From positions 159,806 to 223,805 of the forward strand of contig NZ_QBUY01000004.1 of the NCBI RefSeq assembly GCF_003121405.1: DNA of 64,000 nucleotides. The letters run 5' to 3'. Below the pieces are notes generated by a model. It ran no database searches and had not been told where the DNA came from. It saw only the letters and a list, made by a program, of their open reading frames with translations. This DNA comes from Paraburkholderia sp. C35. GTDB taxonomy: Bacteria > Pseudomonadota > Gammaproteobacteria > Burkholderiales > Burkholderiaceae. A program made the position numbers and the translations under genes. This document shows, piece after piece, positions 32,109 through 40,799 of this stretch. Numbering within the stretch: the first letter of the stretch is position 1; each line of letters begins with the position of its first letter.

Positions 32109-32705
32109 TCAGACCCGAGGATAAACGTCGCCGTTGTAGAACGGATGGCGCTCGCGCAAACGCTCGAAGACCGCGTCGGCATCGCCCGGCGGGACGCCCG
32201 CAAAAGTCGTGCGGAAGGCGTCGAGCGAACGCGCCTCGCTGGTCAGTTGCGCCTGCGTCGGCGGATCGCCCGCGCCCACGACGTCGATGTGGAAGGTAGG
32301 ACCGTAGACAAAGGAAAAGATTTCGAGCGTGCGGGCAGCGTGATAGCGGCTGGTGGCGACCAGAATGCGCGGCCCGCCGAAGGTGGCGGCAAGGTTGCGC
32401 AGCGTAAAGACGGCGTCGCCGACGGTATCGCGCGAAGTGGTCTCCGCGATCACGCGCGATGCATCGAGGTGGGCGTGATCGAGTGCGTAGCGGCGCATGG
32501 CGTCGGCGATGCAGATATCCGAGTCTTCGCGATAGGCCCAGCCACACATCACCAGCAGTGGCGCCTCGGCCGATCGCATCGACTCGATGCCGAGGTCTAC
32601 GCGTGCGCGGGTTTCGTCGTTCAGGGTTCCGTCCGCATCCATCAGATTTGCGAGGACCACGACGGCGTCGTAGCGGGCGTCGGTGAAATCTTTAAGGTTC
32701 GGCAT
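32109..32705 (-). CDS. YdcF/ElyC-type (DUF218) protein
   Basis: A 198-residue protein: YDAVVVLANLMDADGTLNDE, then RVIAETTSRDTVGDAVF and GPRILVATSRYHAARTLEIF, which follow the DUF218 pattern seen in SanA, ElyC and YdcF. Members are linked to envelope sugar or peptidoglycan metabolism, but the reaction is not settled. There is no membrane segment. It starts only 6 bases from the oppositely directed formyltransferase start, so each gene's upstream signals must lie in the other's coding region. Confidence 0.72.
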   Translation of the reverse strand: MPNLKDFTDARYDAVVVLANLMDADGTLNDETRARVDLGIESMRSAEAPLLVMCGWAYREDSDICIADAMRRYALDHAHLDASRVIAETTSRDTVGDAVFTLRNLAATFGGPRILVATSRYHAARTLEIFSFVYGPTFHIDVVGAGDPPTQAQLTSEARSLDAFRTTFAGVPPGDADAVFERLRERHPFYNGDVYPRV

Positions 32706-32711
32706 AGGCAA

Positions 32712-33332
32712 ATGAAAGTACTGTTTTTGACGAGTGGCGAGGCAGCGCGGCCGCTGGCCGGGTGGCTCGGCCAACGCGAGACGCTGACCGTGCGGGAGAC
32801 GCCCGTGAGCGCGCACGAGATCGCAGCGCTCGCGCCGGACCTGATTGTAAGTCACTCATACCGCCACATTCTGAAGCGCGACGTGCTGGCTGCCGCGCCG
32901 GACCGGTTCATCAATCTCCATATCTCGCTGTTGCCCTACAACCGGGGCGCCGATCCAAACCTGTGGTCGTTTCTCGACGACACCCCCAAAGGCGTGTCGA
33001 TCCACCTGATCGATGAAGGTATCGACACGGGCGCGCTGCTGCTGCAGCGCGAAGTGTCGTTCGACGAAGACAGCGAGACGCTCGGCAGCAGCTACGCGCA
33101 ATTGCAGCAGACGATCGGCGAACTGTTCATGGAGAACTGGTCTTCGCTGCGCGACGGACGCATCGCGCCGCGCGCGCAAACGGGCAGCGGCACGTTTCAC
33201 CGCGCGAGCGAATTGGCGGCGCTCAAGGATGCGCTGCTGGGCAACGAAGGATGGAACGTGCCTATCCCGGTTCTGCGGCGGCGTCATCGCGCGCTGCTCG
33301 CGGAGACAGTGCAAGGGCATGGCAAGGATTAG
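32712..33332 (+). CDS. formyltransferase-family protein (sugar N-formyltransferase candidate)
   Basis: A 206-residue protein of the formyltransferase fold. The catalytic signature is NLHISLLPYNRG (Asn68, His70) followed by DEGIDTG (Asp101, Asp105), as in Fmt, GART and sugar N-formyltransferases that use 10-formyl-tetrahydrofolate. It leads the pse operon, 63 bases before pseB, so it may formylate the 4-amino group made by PseC in place of the PseH acetylation; this is inference. The frame is open far upstream, but the family N-terminus (MKVLFLTSGE) fixes the ATG at 32712. Confidence 0.8.
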   Translation: MKVLFLTSGEAARPLAGWLGQRETLTVRETPVSAHEIAALAPDLIVSHSYRHILKRDVLAAAPDRFINLHISLLPYNRGADPNLWSFLDDTPKGVSIHLIDEGIDTGALLLQREVSFDEDSETLGSSYAQLQQTIGELFMENWSSLRDGRIAPRAQTGSGTFHRASELAALKDALLGNEGWNVPIPVLRRRHRALLAETVQGHGKD

Positions 33333-33395
33333 ACGGGCAACCAGGACGCATACGCGGTTCACGCGAAGTACGGCTCGATATCAAGGAAGCGAACA

Positions 33396-34391
33396 ATGTT
33401 GGACAACAAGGCAATTTTGATCACGGGTGGCACGGGTTCCTTCGGCCACAAGTTCATTTCGGCTGTGCTGGCGCAATACAAGCCGTCGCGCGTCGTGGTG
33501 TTTTCGCGCGATGAGCTGAAGCAATACGAAATGCAGCAGAAGTTCGACGCGCCGTGCATGCGTTACTTCCTCGGCGACGTGCGCGACGCGGAGCGTCTGC
33601 GCCAGGCCATGCGCGGCATCGATTACGTGGTTCACGCCGCCGCGCTCAAGCCGGTGCCCGCCGCCGAATACAACCCGACGGAATGCATCCGGACGAACGT
33701 GACCGGCGCCGAAAACGTGATCAACGCGGCCATCGAGAACGGCGTCGAAAAAGTGATCGCGCTGTCCACCGACAAGGCCGCAAGCCCGAGCAACCGGTAC
33801 GGCGCGACCAAGCTGCTGTCCGACAAGCTGTTCGTAGCCGCCAACAATCTGGTCGGCAAGCATCGCACCCGTTTCTCCGTCGTGCGATACGGCAACGTGG
33901 TGGGCTCGCGCGGTTCCGTGGTGCCGTTCTTTCGCAAGCTGATTGCCGAAGAAGCGAAGAGCCTGCCGATCACCGATCAGCGCATGACGCGTTTCTGGAT
34001 CACGCTCGATCACGGCGTCGACTTCGTGCTGAAGAACTTCCAGCGCATGCAGGGCGGCGAAATCTTCGTGCCGAAGATTCCGTCGGTGAAGATCGTCGAT
34101 CTGGCGAAAGCGATGGCGCCCGAACTGGATCAGCATGTGATCGGCATCCGTCCCGGCGAGAAACTGCACGAGATGATGATCGCGCGCGACGACAGCCTGC
34201 ACACGCTCGAATATCACGATCACTACGTCATCACGCCGGCCATCCGTTTTGTCGTGCAAAGCGAGTACGAGACGAACGGCATGGGCGAAACGGGCAAGCG
34301 CGTCACGGAAGGCTTCAAGTACACGTCCGATAACAACGGCTGGGTCCTCACGGTGGACGAACTGGCTGCCCTCGACAAGCAACATCCATGA
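33396..34391 (+). CDS. pseB: UDP-N-acetylglucosamine 4,6-dehydratase (inverting) PseB
   Basis: A 331-residue short-chain dehydrogenase that starts pseudaminic acid synthesis from UDP-GlcNAc. The NAD(P)-binding motif is GGTGSFG at residues 11-17; ALKPVPAAEYNPTECIRTN and STDKAASPSNRYGATK carry the PseB signature with the YxxxK-type catalytic pair. The stop codon overlaps the pseC start (ATGA at 34388-34391). FlaA1-type enzymes are the closest alternative, but the neighbours are decisive. Confidence 0.93.
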   Translation: MLDNKAILITGGTGSFGHKFISAVLAQYKPSRVVVFSRDELKQYEMQQKFDAPCMRYFLGDVRDAERLRQAMRGIDYVVHAAALKPVPAAEYNPTECIRTNVTGAENVINAAIENGVEKVIALSTDKAASPSNRYGATKLLSDKLFVAANNLVGKHRTRFSVVRYGNVVGSRGSVVPFFRKLIAEEAKSLPITDQRMTRFWITLDHGVDFVLKNFQRMQGGEIFVPKIPSVKIVDLAKAMAPELDQHVIGIRPGEKLHEMMIARDDSLHTLEYHDHYVITPAIRFVVQSEYETNGMGETGKRVTEGFKYTSDNNGWVLTVDELAALDKQHP

Positions 34392-35542
34392 GCGAGTTCA
34401 TTCCGTACGGCCGGCAATCGATCGACGCCGAGGACATCGCGGCAGTCGAAGCGGTGCTGCGTTCCGACTGGCTCACGCAAGGCCCGGCGATCGCCGCCTT
34501 CGAGGAAGAACTGGCGCGCCGCGCGACTGCGCGTCATGCCGTGGCCGTATGCAACGCGACGGCGGCGCTGCACATTGCGTGTGCCGCCGCCGGACTGGGG
34601 CCGGGCGACCGCCTGTGGACCGTGCCGAATACGTTTGTCGCATCGGCCAATTGCGGCCGTTACTGCGGCGCGGACGTCGATTTCGTCGATATCGATCCGC
34701 TGACGTGGTGCATGGATGCCGCCGCGCTCGAAGCGAAGTTGCAGGTCGCGCGGCAGACGGGCACCTTGCCGAAGGTGGTGATTCCTGTCGCCTTCGCCGG
34801 CCGCAGTTGCGACATGAAGCACGTGAAGCGTCTGTCCGACGAGTACGGCTTCACGGTGATCGAAGATGCTTCGCATGCCGTTGGTGCAACGTACGCAGGG
34901 CGCCCTGTCGGTTGCGGCGACGTTGCGCACATGACGGTGTTCAGCTTTCATCCCGTGAAGATCGTGACGACGGGTGAAGGCGGCGTGGTGCTGACCAACG
35001 ACGCCGCGCTGTGCGACCGCCTGCGCCGCCTGCGCAGTCACGGCATCACGCGTGACGCCGCGCAGATGGATGAGCCGGACGAAGGCGCGTGGGCGTACGA
35101 GATGCAGGAACTCGGCTTCAACTACCGCATCACCGATATCCAGGCCGTGCTCGGCCTGTCGCAACTCAAGCGGCTGGACGGGTTTCTGGCACGGCGCCGC
35201 GCGCTCGTGCAGCGCTACGACACGCTGCTGAAGAACTTGCCGCTGCAATTGCCGCAACTCGATGCACTCGACGAATCGGCGTGGCATCTCTATGTGGTGC
35301 GGGTGAAGGACACCGATCGCCGCGCAGTGTTCGATGCGTTGCGAAGCGCCGATATCGGCGTCAACGTGCACTACATCCCTGTTCATCTGCAGCCGTACTA
35401 TCGTCGGCTCGGTTTCAAGCCCGGCGATTTTCCGCAAGCGGAGCAGTACTACCGCGAGGCGCTCAGCCTGCCGCTGTTCGCGACGCTGACCGATGCGCAG
35501 CAGGATCGCGTGGTCGCGCAACTGAAACGGGTGCTCGGATGA
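34388..35542 (+). CDS. pseC: UDP-4-amino-4,6-dideoxy-N-acetyl-L-altrosamine transaminase PseC
   Basis: A 384-residue PLP aminotransferase of the DegT/DnrJ/EryC1 family. The PLP-binding lysine is K191 in FSFHPVKIVTTGEGG; IEDASHAVGATY holds the aspartate that contacts the cofactor ring. It transaminates the PseB product using glutamate. It overlaps pseB and pseF by 4 bases at each end, indicating strong translational coupling. Confidence 0.93.
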   Translation: MSEFIPYGRQSIDAEDIAAVEAVLRSDWLTQGPAIAAFEEELARRATARHAVAVCNATAALHIACAAAGLGPGDRLWTVPNTFVASANCGRYCGADVDFVDIDPLTWCMDAAALEAKLQVARQTGTLPKVVIPVAFAGRSCDMKHVKRLSDEYGFTVIEDASHAVGATYAGRPVGCGDVAHMTVFSFHPVKIVTTGEGGVVLTNDAALCDRLRRLRSHGITRDAAQMDEPDEGAWAYEMQELGFNYRITDIQAVLGLSQLKRLDGFLARRRALVQRYDTLLKNLPLQLPQLDALDESAWHLYVVRVKDTDRRAVFDALRSADIGVNVHYIPVHLQPYYRRLGFKPGDFPQAEQYYREALSLPLFATLTDAQQDRVVAQLKRVLG

Positions 35543-36240
35543 GCCGCGTCGCCATCATTCCCGCGCGCGGCGGCAGCAAGCGCATTCCGCACAAGAACGT
35601 TCGCCTGTTCGACGGCGTGCCGATCATCGCGCATTCGATCCGCGCAGCGCTCGACAGCAAGCTGTTCGATCGCGTCGTGGTCAGCACCGACAGTGAAGAC
35701 ATTGCCGCGGTCGCGCGCGAGTACGGCGCGCAGACGCCGTTCATGCGTCCTGCCGAACTCTCCAATGACCATGCCGGCACGCTCGAAGTCGTGCAGCACG
35801 CATTGAGCGCGCTGGGCGAACCCTACGACTACGCCTGCTGCATTTACGCTACCGCGCCGTTCATCGACGTGCGCTATCTGCGCGAGGGTATCGCGATGCT
35901 CGAAGCGCAGCGCGACAAGTCGTATGCGTTTTCGGTGACGACTTTCGCGTTTCCCGTGCAACGGGCGCTGCGCCTGACGGCCGACGGCGGGCTCGATGCC
36001 GTGTATCCCGAGCATCGTCTGACGCGTTCGCAGGACTTGCCGGAAACCTGGCATGACGCCGGCCAGTTCTACTGGGGACGCACGCAGGCATGGCAGCGCG
36101 GCGACACGCTCTTTTCGCCGCTGTCGATGCCCGTCGTGCTGCCGCGCCATCTCGTGCAGGACATCGACACACCCGAAGACTGGCGGCGCGCAGAACTGAT
36201 GTTCGCGGCGCTGCGGGCGCTCGCGCAATCGAACGGATGA
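35539..36240 (+). CDS. pseF: pseudaminic acid cytidylyltransferase PseF
   Basis: A 233-residue CMP-sugar synthase. IIPARGGSKRIPHKNVR is the nucleotide-binding start, and CCIYATAPFID, WHDAGQFYWG and DIDTPEDWRRAE are typical of PseF within the NeuA-like family. It activates pseudaminic acid with CTP. The ATG at 35539 overlaps the pseC stop codon; the frame is open upstream inside pseC, but that part is not real. Confidence 0.92.
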   Translation: MSRVAIIPARGGSKRIPHKNVRLFDGVPIIAHSIRAALDSKLFDRVVVSTDSEDIAAVAREYGAQTPFMRPAELSNDHAGTLEVVQHALSALGEPYDYACCIYATAPFIDVRYLREGIAMLEAQRDKSYAFSVTTFAFPVQRALRLTADGGLDAVYPEHRLTRSQDLPETWHDAGQFYWGRTQAWQRGDTLFSPLSMPVVLPRHLVQDIDTPEDWRRAELMFAALRALAQSNG

Positions 36241-36314
36241 CGCGCAAAAGCGCAAAACAGAGGAACCGCGCGCCCCGCTGACGGGCCGCACGGCAAGGCG
36301 TGAGGAAACTATCG

Positions 36315-37367
36315 ATGAAAGAAATCAGAATCGCGAACCGGTCCGTCGGACCCGGCCACCAGCCGTTCGTGATCGCGGAAATGTCCGGCAATCACAACCA
36401 GTCGCTCGAACGCGCGCTGGAAATCGTCGAGGCAGCGGCACGCAGCGGCGCACATGCGCTCAAGCTGCAGACCTATACGCCCGATACGATGACGCTCGAC
36501 ATCGACGAAGGCGAGTTCCATATCGGCGATGAGAACAGCCTGTGGGCGGGCAAATCGCTCTACGCGCTGTATCAGCAGGCATATACGCCGTGGGAATGGC
36601 ACAAGCCGCTGTTCGATCGTGCGAACGAACTGGGCATGCTCGCCTTCTCGACGCCGTTTGACGAAACGGCGGTCGACTTTCTGGAAACGCTCGATGTGCC
36701 CGCGTACAAGATCGCGAGCTTCGAAAATACCGATCTGCCGCTGATCAGGCGCGTCGCGGCAACGGGCAAGCCGATGATCATCTCGACGGGCATGGCGAGC
36801 GTCGCGGAACTCGACGAGGCCGTGCGCGCAGCGCGCGGCGCCGGCTGCAATGACCTGATCCTGCTCAAGTGCACCAGCTCGTATCCCGCCCCGCCCGAGC
36901 ACAGCAACATCCGCACGATTCCGCATATGCGCGAGCTGTTCGATTGCCAGGTCGGCCTGTCGGATCACACGATGGGTGTCGGCGCGGCTGTCGCTGCCAT
37001 CGCGCTCGGCGCGACCGTGGTCGAAAAACACTTCACGTTGCGGCGTGCCGACGGCGGCGTCGATTCGGCGTTCTCGCTGGAGCCGGAGGAAATGCGCTCG
37101 CTCGTGATCGAAACCGAGCGCGCGTGGCAATCGCTCGGACAGGCCACCTACGGCACCAACGAACAGGAACGCAAGTCGATGGTCTTCCGGCGCTCGCTGT
37201 ATGTGGTCAAGGACGTCGGCGCGGGTGAAGCGCTCACGCCCGACCATGTGCGCGCGATCAGGCCCGGACTCGGCATGGCGCCCAAGCATCTGGATACGGT
37301 GATCGGCATGACGGCGCGTGCGCCGATCAAGCGCGGCACACCTCTTACGTGGAACATTCTGAAATGA
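36315..37367 (+). CDS. pseI: pseudaminic acid synthase PseI
   Basis: A 350-residue enzyme of the NeuB family that condenses phosphoenolpyruvate with the 6-deoxy hexose to make the nine-carbon acid. VIAEMSGNHNQSLERA, KLQTYTPDTMTLD and LSDHTMGVGAAVAAIALGA are family blocks; a C-terminal SAF (antifreeze-like) domain starts near residue 290 (RRSLYVVKDVGAGEALTPDH). GAGGAAA lies before the ATG at 36315. The stop codon overlaps the start of the next methyltransferase gene. Confidence 0.93.
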   Translation: MKEIRIANRSVGPGHQPFVIAEMSGNHNQSLERALEIVEAAARSGAHALKLQTYTPDTMTLDIDEGEFHIGDENSLWAGKSLYALYQQAYTPWEWHKPLFDRANELGMLAFSTPFDETAVDFLETLDVPAYKIASFENTDLPLIRRVAATGKPMIISTGMASVAELDEAVRAARGAGCNDLILLKCTSSYPAPPEHSNIRTIPHMRELFDCQVGLSDHTMGVGAAVAAIALGATVVEKHFTLRRADGGVDSAFSLEPEEMRSLVIETERAWQSLGQATYGTNEQERKSMVFRRSLYVVKDVGAGEALTPDHVRAIRPGLGMAPKHLDTVIGMTARAPIKRGTPLTWNILK

Positions 37368-38650
37368 GCGCACAACCCGACAACGCTGGGCCGCAAGGCC
37401 GGCAAGAGTTGATCCAGTGGAAAACCGATGCCTGGAAAGATCCCGGCATGGTGAGCTGGTACTCGGGCCGGATGGTTCAAAGCGAAACCACCAACCTGCT
37501 GAAGAACGCCGTCGAGGTCAATACGATCCGCCGTCATGCGCGCGGGCCGAAGATCATCGACATTGGCGTCGGCACCGGCCGCGCCGCGCTGCCGCTAGTC
37601 GCCGATGGTTATGACGTGATGGGCGTGGACAGTTCCCAGGCGATGCTCGACGAAACCCGGCGCCTCGCCAACGGCGCGCCGATCCGGCTGCAGGTCGGCG
37701 ACGTCACGAGCCTGCCGTGCGACGACGCTTCGTTCGACTGCGCGGTCTCGCTGAACGTGCTGGTGCATTTTCCGAACTGGCGTGAAGCGCTGCTCGAATG
37801 GAAGCGCGTGGTGCGTCCCGGCGGCCGGATCATTTTCGACATTCACACGCAGGATCACGTCGTCGCCGCCTACGGTGCCGACAAATCCCGCTGGCCCGAC
37901 GCGCTGCGCGCCACCGATGAAGCCGGCAAGTTCGGCCTCTACATGTCGCGCGCGAGTGTCGCCGATCTGGTCGAATTCGCCGACGCGCAAGGCTTTGCAA
38001 TCGAAACAGTCGTGCCTTACGGCGCCTTTCTCGGCGGTGGCAACACGAACTGGCTGCTGTACGAATCGCTGGAACAGAAGGCGAGCTGGAAGCGCACGCT
38101 GTCGTGGTTCGCGCGCGACAAGGGTCTCGCCGATCTCGGGCTGTTCATCGAAGAATCGATCGTCGCCCATCTCGCGCCGAAGATCGCGGGCCGCATGTTC
38201 GTGGTGATGGATAACCGGGCCGATCCCGCTGCCAACGCGCGTTTTGCCGCGGACATGGCCGCGCGCGATGCAGCGCTCGATTCGCTCGACGTCGCGAAGC
38301 TCGCGCCTTGGCTGCCGCTGGCGCCCGAGGCCATCAGCGCAGAACTGGACAAGCTGCTCAAGCCGCTGCGCAGCCGTCACTTTTTCTTTTTGCTGTTCCA
38401 GTGCCTGTTGACGCGCCTTCCGAACGTCGAGTTCGCCGGCGCCGTTTCACCCGCGATGCTGCGCGAACTGTCGACATGGCTGGTCAGCAATGCGCTCGAC
38501 CAGAAGTCGACGGAAATCGCACGCAGCTGGTCGGCGGGACTGGCGGACAAATTCAAGGCAGGCACCGACGTGACCGTCGGCGCGGAATACAACCTGGTTC
38601 GGGCACTGCTGTCCCGATACTTCGGCATTTTTAACGAGGGCCGGCAATGA
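37364..38650 (+). CDS. SAM-dependent methyltransferase in the pse operon
   Basis: A 428-residue protein. A class-I SAM motif IIDIGVGTGRAALPL lies at residues 64-78, followed by VDSSQAMLDETRR and the RPGGRIIFDIHT strand, so residues about 40-240 are a methyltransferase. The C-terminal 190 residues have no domain I can name. The ATG overlaps the pseI stop codon and its own stop overlaps the next gene, so it belongs to the sugar operon; it probably methylates the glycan or its precursor (inference). Confidence 0.82.
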   Translation: MSAQPDNAGPQGRQELIQWKTDAWKDPGMVSWYSGRMVQSETTNLLKNAVEVNTIRRHARGPKIIDIGVGTGRAALPLVADGYDVMGVDSSQAMLDETRRLANGAPIRLQVGDVTSLPCDDASFDCAVSLNVLVHFPNWREALLEWKRVVRPGGRIIFDIHTQDHVVAAYGADKSRWPDALRATDEAGKFGLYMSRASVADLVEFADAQGFAIETVVPYGAFLGGGNTNWLLYESLEQKASWKRTLSWFARDKGLADLGLFIEESIVAHLAPKIAGRMFVVMDNRADPAANARFAADMAARDAALDSLDVAKLAPWLPLAPEAISAELDKLLKPLRSRHFFFLLFQCLLTRLPNVEFAGAVSPAMLRELSTWLVSNALDQKSTEIARSWSAGLADKFKAGTDVTVGAEYNLVRALLSRYFGIFNEGRQ

Positions 38651-40692
38651 AGCAAAAGGCCATTATCAGCCTGCTCTGGGGCAAGCATTTCAACGCGCTG
38701 CTGCAGTTCCTGCAGATGCAGGAACCGCTGACGGTTATCGCGTCGCTGGGTTCGCTGTCGTCGCACATGCAGGCGGCCATTGCGCAGACGGGATGCACGC
38801 TGGTGTCGATCGACAGCTTTGCGCAGGACGCGAGCGCTGCGCAGACCATCAGCGCAGAAACACAACATCTGCTGGGCGCGTTCGAGCGTCACATCCAGCA
38901 GCAGCCGGAATTCTGCGGCTTCGCTGCCGATGCGTCGGACAAGCTGCGGCCCATCGTGTTCGAGAGCGTCAAGAGCGATCTGCCCGCCATCGTACATCTG
39001 CTCGAATGCCTGAAAGGCGCGGCTGCGCAGTACGACATCACCCTGCTCGCGACCAACGACGACATGACGCGCACCGGCAAGACGGCGACCTCGTGGGCGC
39101 GTGCGCAAGGCATTCCGAGCGTGCATCTCGCGCACTCGATTGCGCTGGTCGATCCGTACACCGTGCACAACGAACTGGTCGCCGACAAGCTGGTTGTGTA
39201 CGGTCAGCGTGGCGTCGAGGGTTATCGCGATCTGGGTGTCGCGCCGGAGCGGCTGATCCCGACGGGCAATCCCGCGTGGGACGGCTACGCCGCGCTGCGC
39301 AACCAGAAGCCCGCGTGCCGTCAGCAACTCAACGCGAAGTACGGCTTGAAGCCGGAATGGCCGCTCGTCGTGTTCGGCACGACGTGGGCCGCGAATCTCA
39401 GCGCGCATTGCATCGAAGATATCTACGACGAGTCGGTGCGCGCATTCCTGATCGCGTGCGAGAGCCTGAAAAAAGCGGGCTTGCGCATCAACGCCGTCAT
39501 CAAGGATCGTCCCTCGAATACCGCGTTTGGCGAAAAGCGTTGCGCTGAAATTCTCGCGAAGCTGGGTGCATCGGGCGAAGGGTACTACTACGCGAGCGAC
39601 GACACGGAGCAGTTCGCGGCGGGTGCCGACGTGCTCGTTGCCGTGGATTCGAACTATCTCGTCGAAGGCATGCTGGCGCATACGCCCGTCGTGAATCTGA
39701 TGAACACGGCCGGCATGTTGATGGGTCCGTGCTTCGAGGCCGAAACGGGCGTCGTCGAAGTCGAGGCGCATGAGCTGGCTTCGGCGCTCCACCAGATTCT
39801 CACTAATCCGGAACTGCGCGCCGGCCTGCTGCAACTCGGCCAGAAGCGCGCCGCGCACTACAACCACAACGACGGCGACGGCATGGCGTCGACGCGTGTC
39901 GCGCAGGTGCTCGCGTCGACCGCGAAAGGGTTCCAGCCGCGCATGCAGCGCCACGTGTGGCAGCAGTATCTGGATGTCGAATCCGGTGAGATCGCCGATG
40001 GTTATCACACGCCGGGCCGCCCGAATCTGGTCGCGATGTATTCGAACGATCCCGCCACGGTGATCGATATCGGCTGCGCGGCAGGCAGCACGGCGGCGCT
40101 GATCAAGCAGCGCTTTCCCGCGAGCCGCGTCTGGGGCATCGAAATGAACCGTGCCGCCGCAGAGGTGGCGAGCAGCAGGATCGATCGCGTGCTGGTCGGC
40201 AAGTTCGAGGATTTCGATCTCGAGCGCGAAGGTATCGCGAAAGGCACGCTCGACGGCGTGCTGCTCGCCGACGTGCTGGAGCACATGTACAACCCGTGGG
40301 ACGTGATGGTGAAGCTGCGTCCGTACATGTCGCCGAAAGGTCAGCTGGTGTTGAGCATCCCCAACGTGCGCAACCTGATGCTGATGGACGATCTGAGCAA
40401 AGGCAACTGGACCTACGCCGCAGCCGGACTGCTCGACATCACGCATATCCGTTTCTTCACGCTTGCGGAGATCGTGAAGTTCGTCGCGGAGACGGGCTAC
40501 CGCATCGTGCGCGCCGAACATGCGATCGACGGGAGACTCAGGGAGTTCTGGAACCAGAACCAGGCGAAGCCCGGCCTCACCGAGATCAACATGGACCGGA
40601 TGAAGCTCAAGGACGTGACGCGCGACGAGTTGATGGAGTTGTGCACGATCCAGTTCCATCTGCTGATCGAAAAGGATCCGCTGAAAGGCTGA
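38647..40692 (+). CDS. fusion protein: GT-B-type glycosyltransferase domain plus SAM methyltransferase domain
   Basis: A 681-residue two-part protein. Residues about 1-430 resemble GT-B enzymes of the CDP-glycerol or sialyl/capsule-transferase type (VHLAHSIALVDPYTVHNELV, RLIPTGNPAWDGY, VAVDSNYLVEGMLAHTPVVN). Residues about 460-681 form a class-I methyltransferase with TVIDIGCAAGSTAALIK near residue 470 and LADVLEHMYNPW. As the last gene of the pse operon it is a candidate to transfer the CMP-activated sugar to its target and methylate it; acceptor unknown. A strong terminator follows. Confidence 0.8.
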   Translation: MKQKAIISLLWGKHFNALLQFLQMQEPLTVIASLGSLSSHMQAAIAQTGCTLVSIDSFAQDASAAQTISAETQHLLGAFERHIQQQPEFCGFAADASDKLRPIVFESVKSDLPAIVHLLECLKGAAAQYDITLLATNDDMTRTGKTATSWARAQGIPSVHLAHSIALVDPYTVHNELVADKLVVYGQRGVEGYRDLGVAPERLIPTGNPAWDGYAALRNQKPACRQQLNAKYGLKPEWPLVVFGTTWAANLSAHCIEDIYDESVRAFLIACESLKKAGLRINAVIKDRPSNTAFGEKRCAEILAKLGASGEGYYYASDDTEQFAAGADVLVAVDSNYLVEGMLAHTPVVNLMNTAGMLMGPCFEAETGVVEVEAHELASALHQILTNPELRAGLLQLGQKRAAHYNHNDGDGMASTRVAQVLASTAKGFQPRMQRHVWQQYLDVESGEIADGYHTPGRPNLVAMYSNDPATVIDIGCAAGSTAALIKQRFPASRVWGIEMNRAAAEVASSRIDRVLVGKFEDFDLEREGIAKGTLDGVLLADVLEHMYNPWDVMVKLRPYMSPKGQLVLSIPNVRNLMLMDDLSKGNWTYAAAGLLDITHIRFFTLAEIVKFVAETGYRIVRAEHAIDGRLREFWNQNQAKPGLTEINMDRMKLKDVTRDELMELCTIQFHLLIEKDPLKG

Positions 40693-40716
40693 CGGCCATT
40701 GCCCGCCTGCAAACAA

Positions 40717-40749
40717 AAAAGCCCGGCAACGAAACGTTGCCGGGCTTTT
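40717..40749. terminator. bidirectional intrinsic terminator between the pse operon and gcvP
   Basis: AAAAGCCCGGCAACG and CGTTGCCGGGCTTTT are perfect 15-bp arms with a 3-base loop; A-runs on the left and T-runs on the right let it stop both the plus-strand pse operon and the minus-strand gcv operon. Confidence 0.95.
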
Positions 40750-40799
40750 TTACGTCTGCTTCCGGTGCGCCCGCCTTGGGGCGGGCGAAGGCTGGTTCG

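Noticed and set aside
31917..32711. 265-codon N-terminal extension of the formyltransferase frame
   Set aside because: The formyltransferase fold starts at the ATG at 32712; much of the extension is antisense to the YdcF-type gene, which has clear family motifs.
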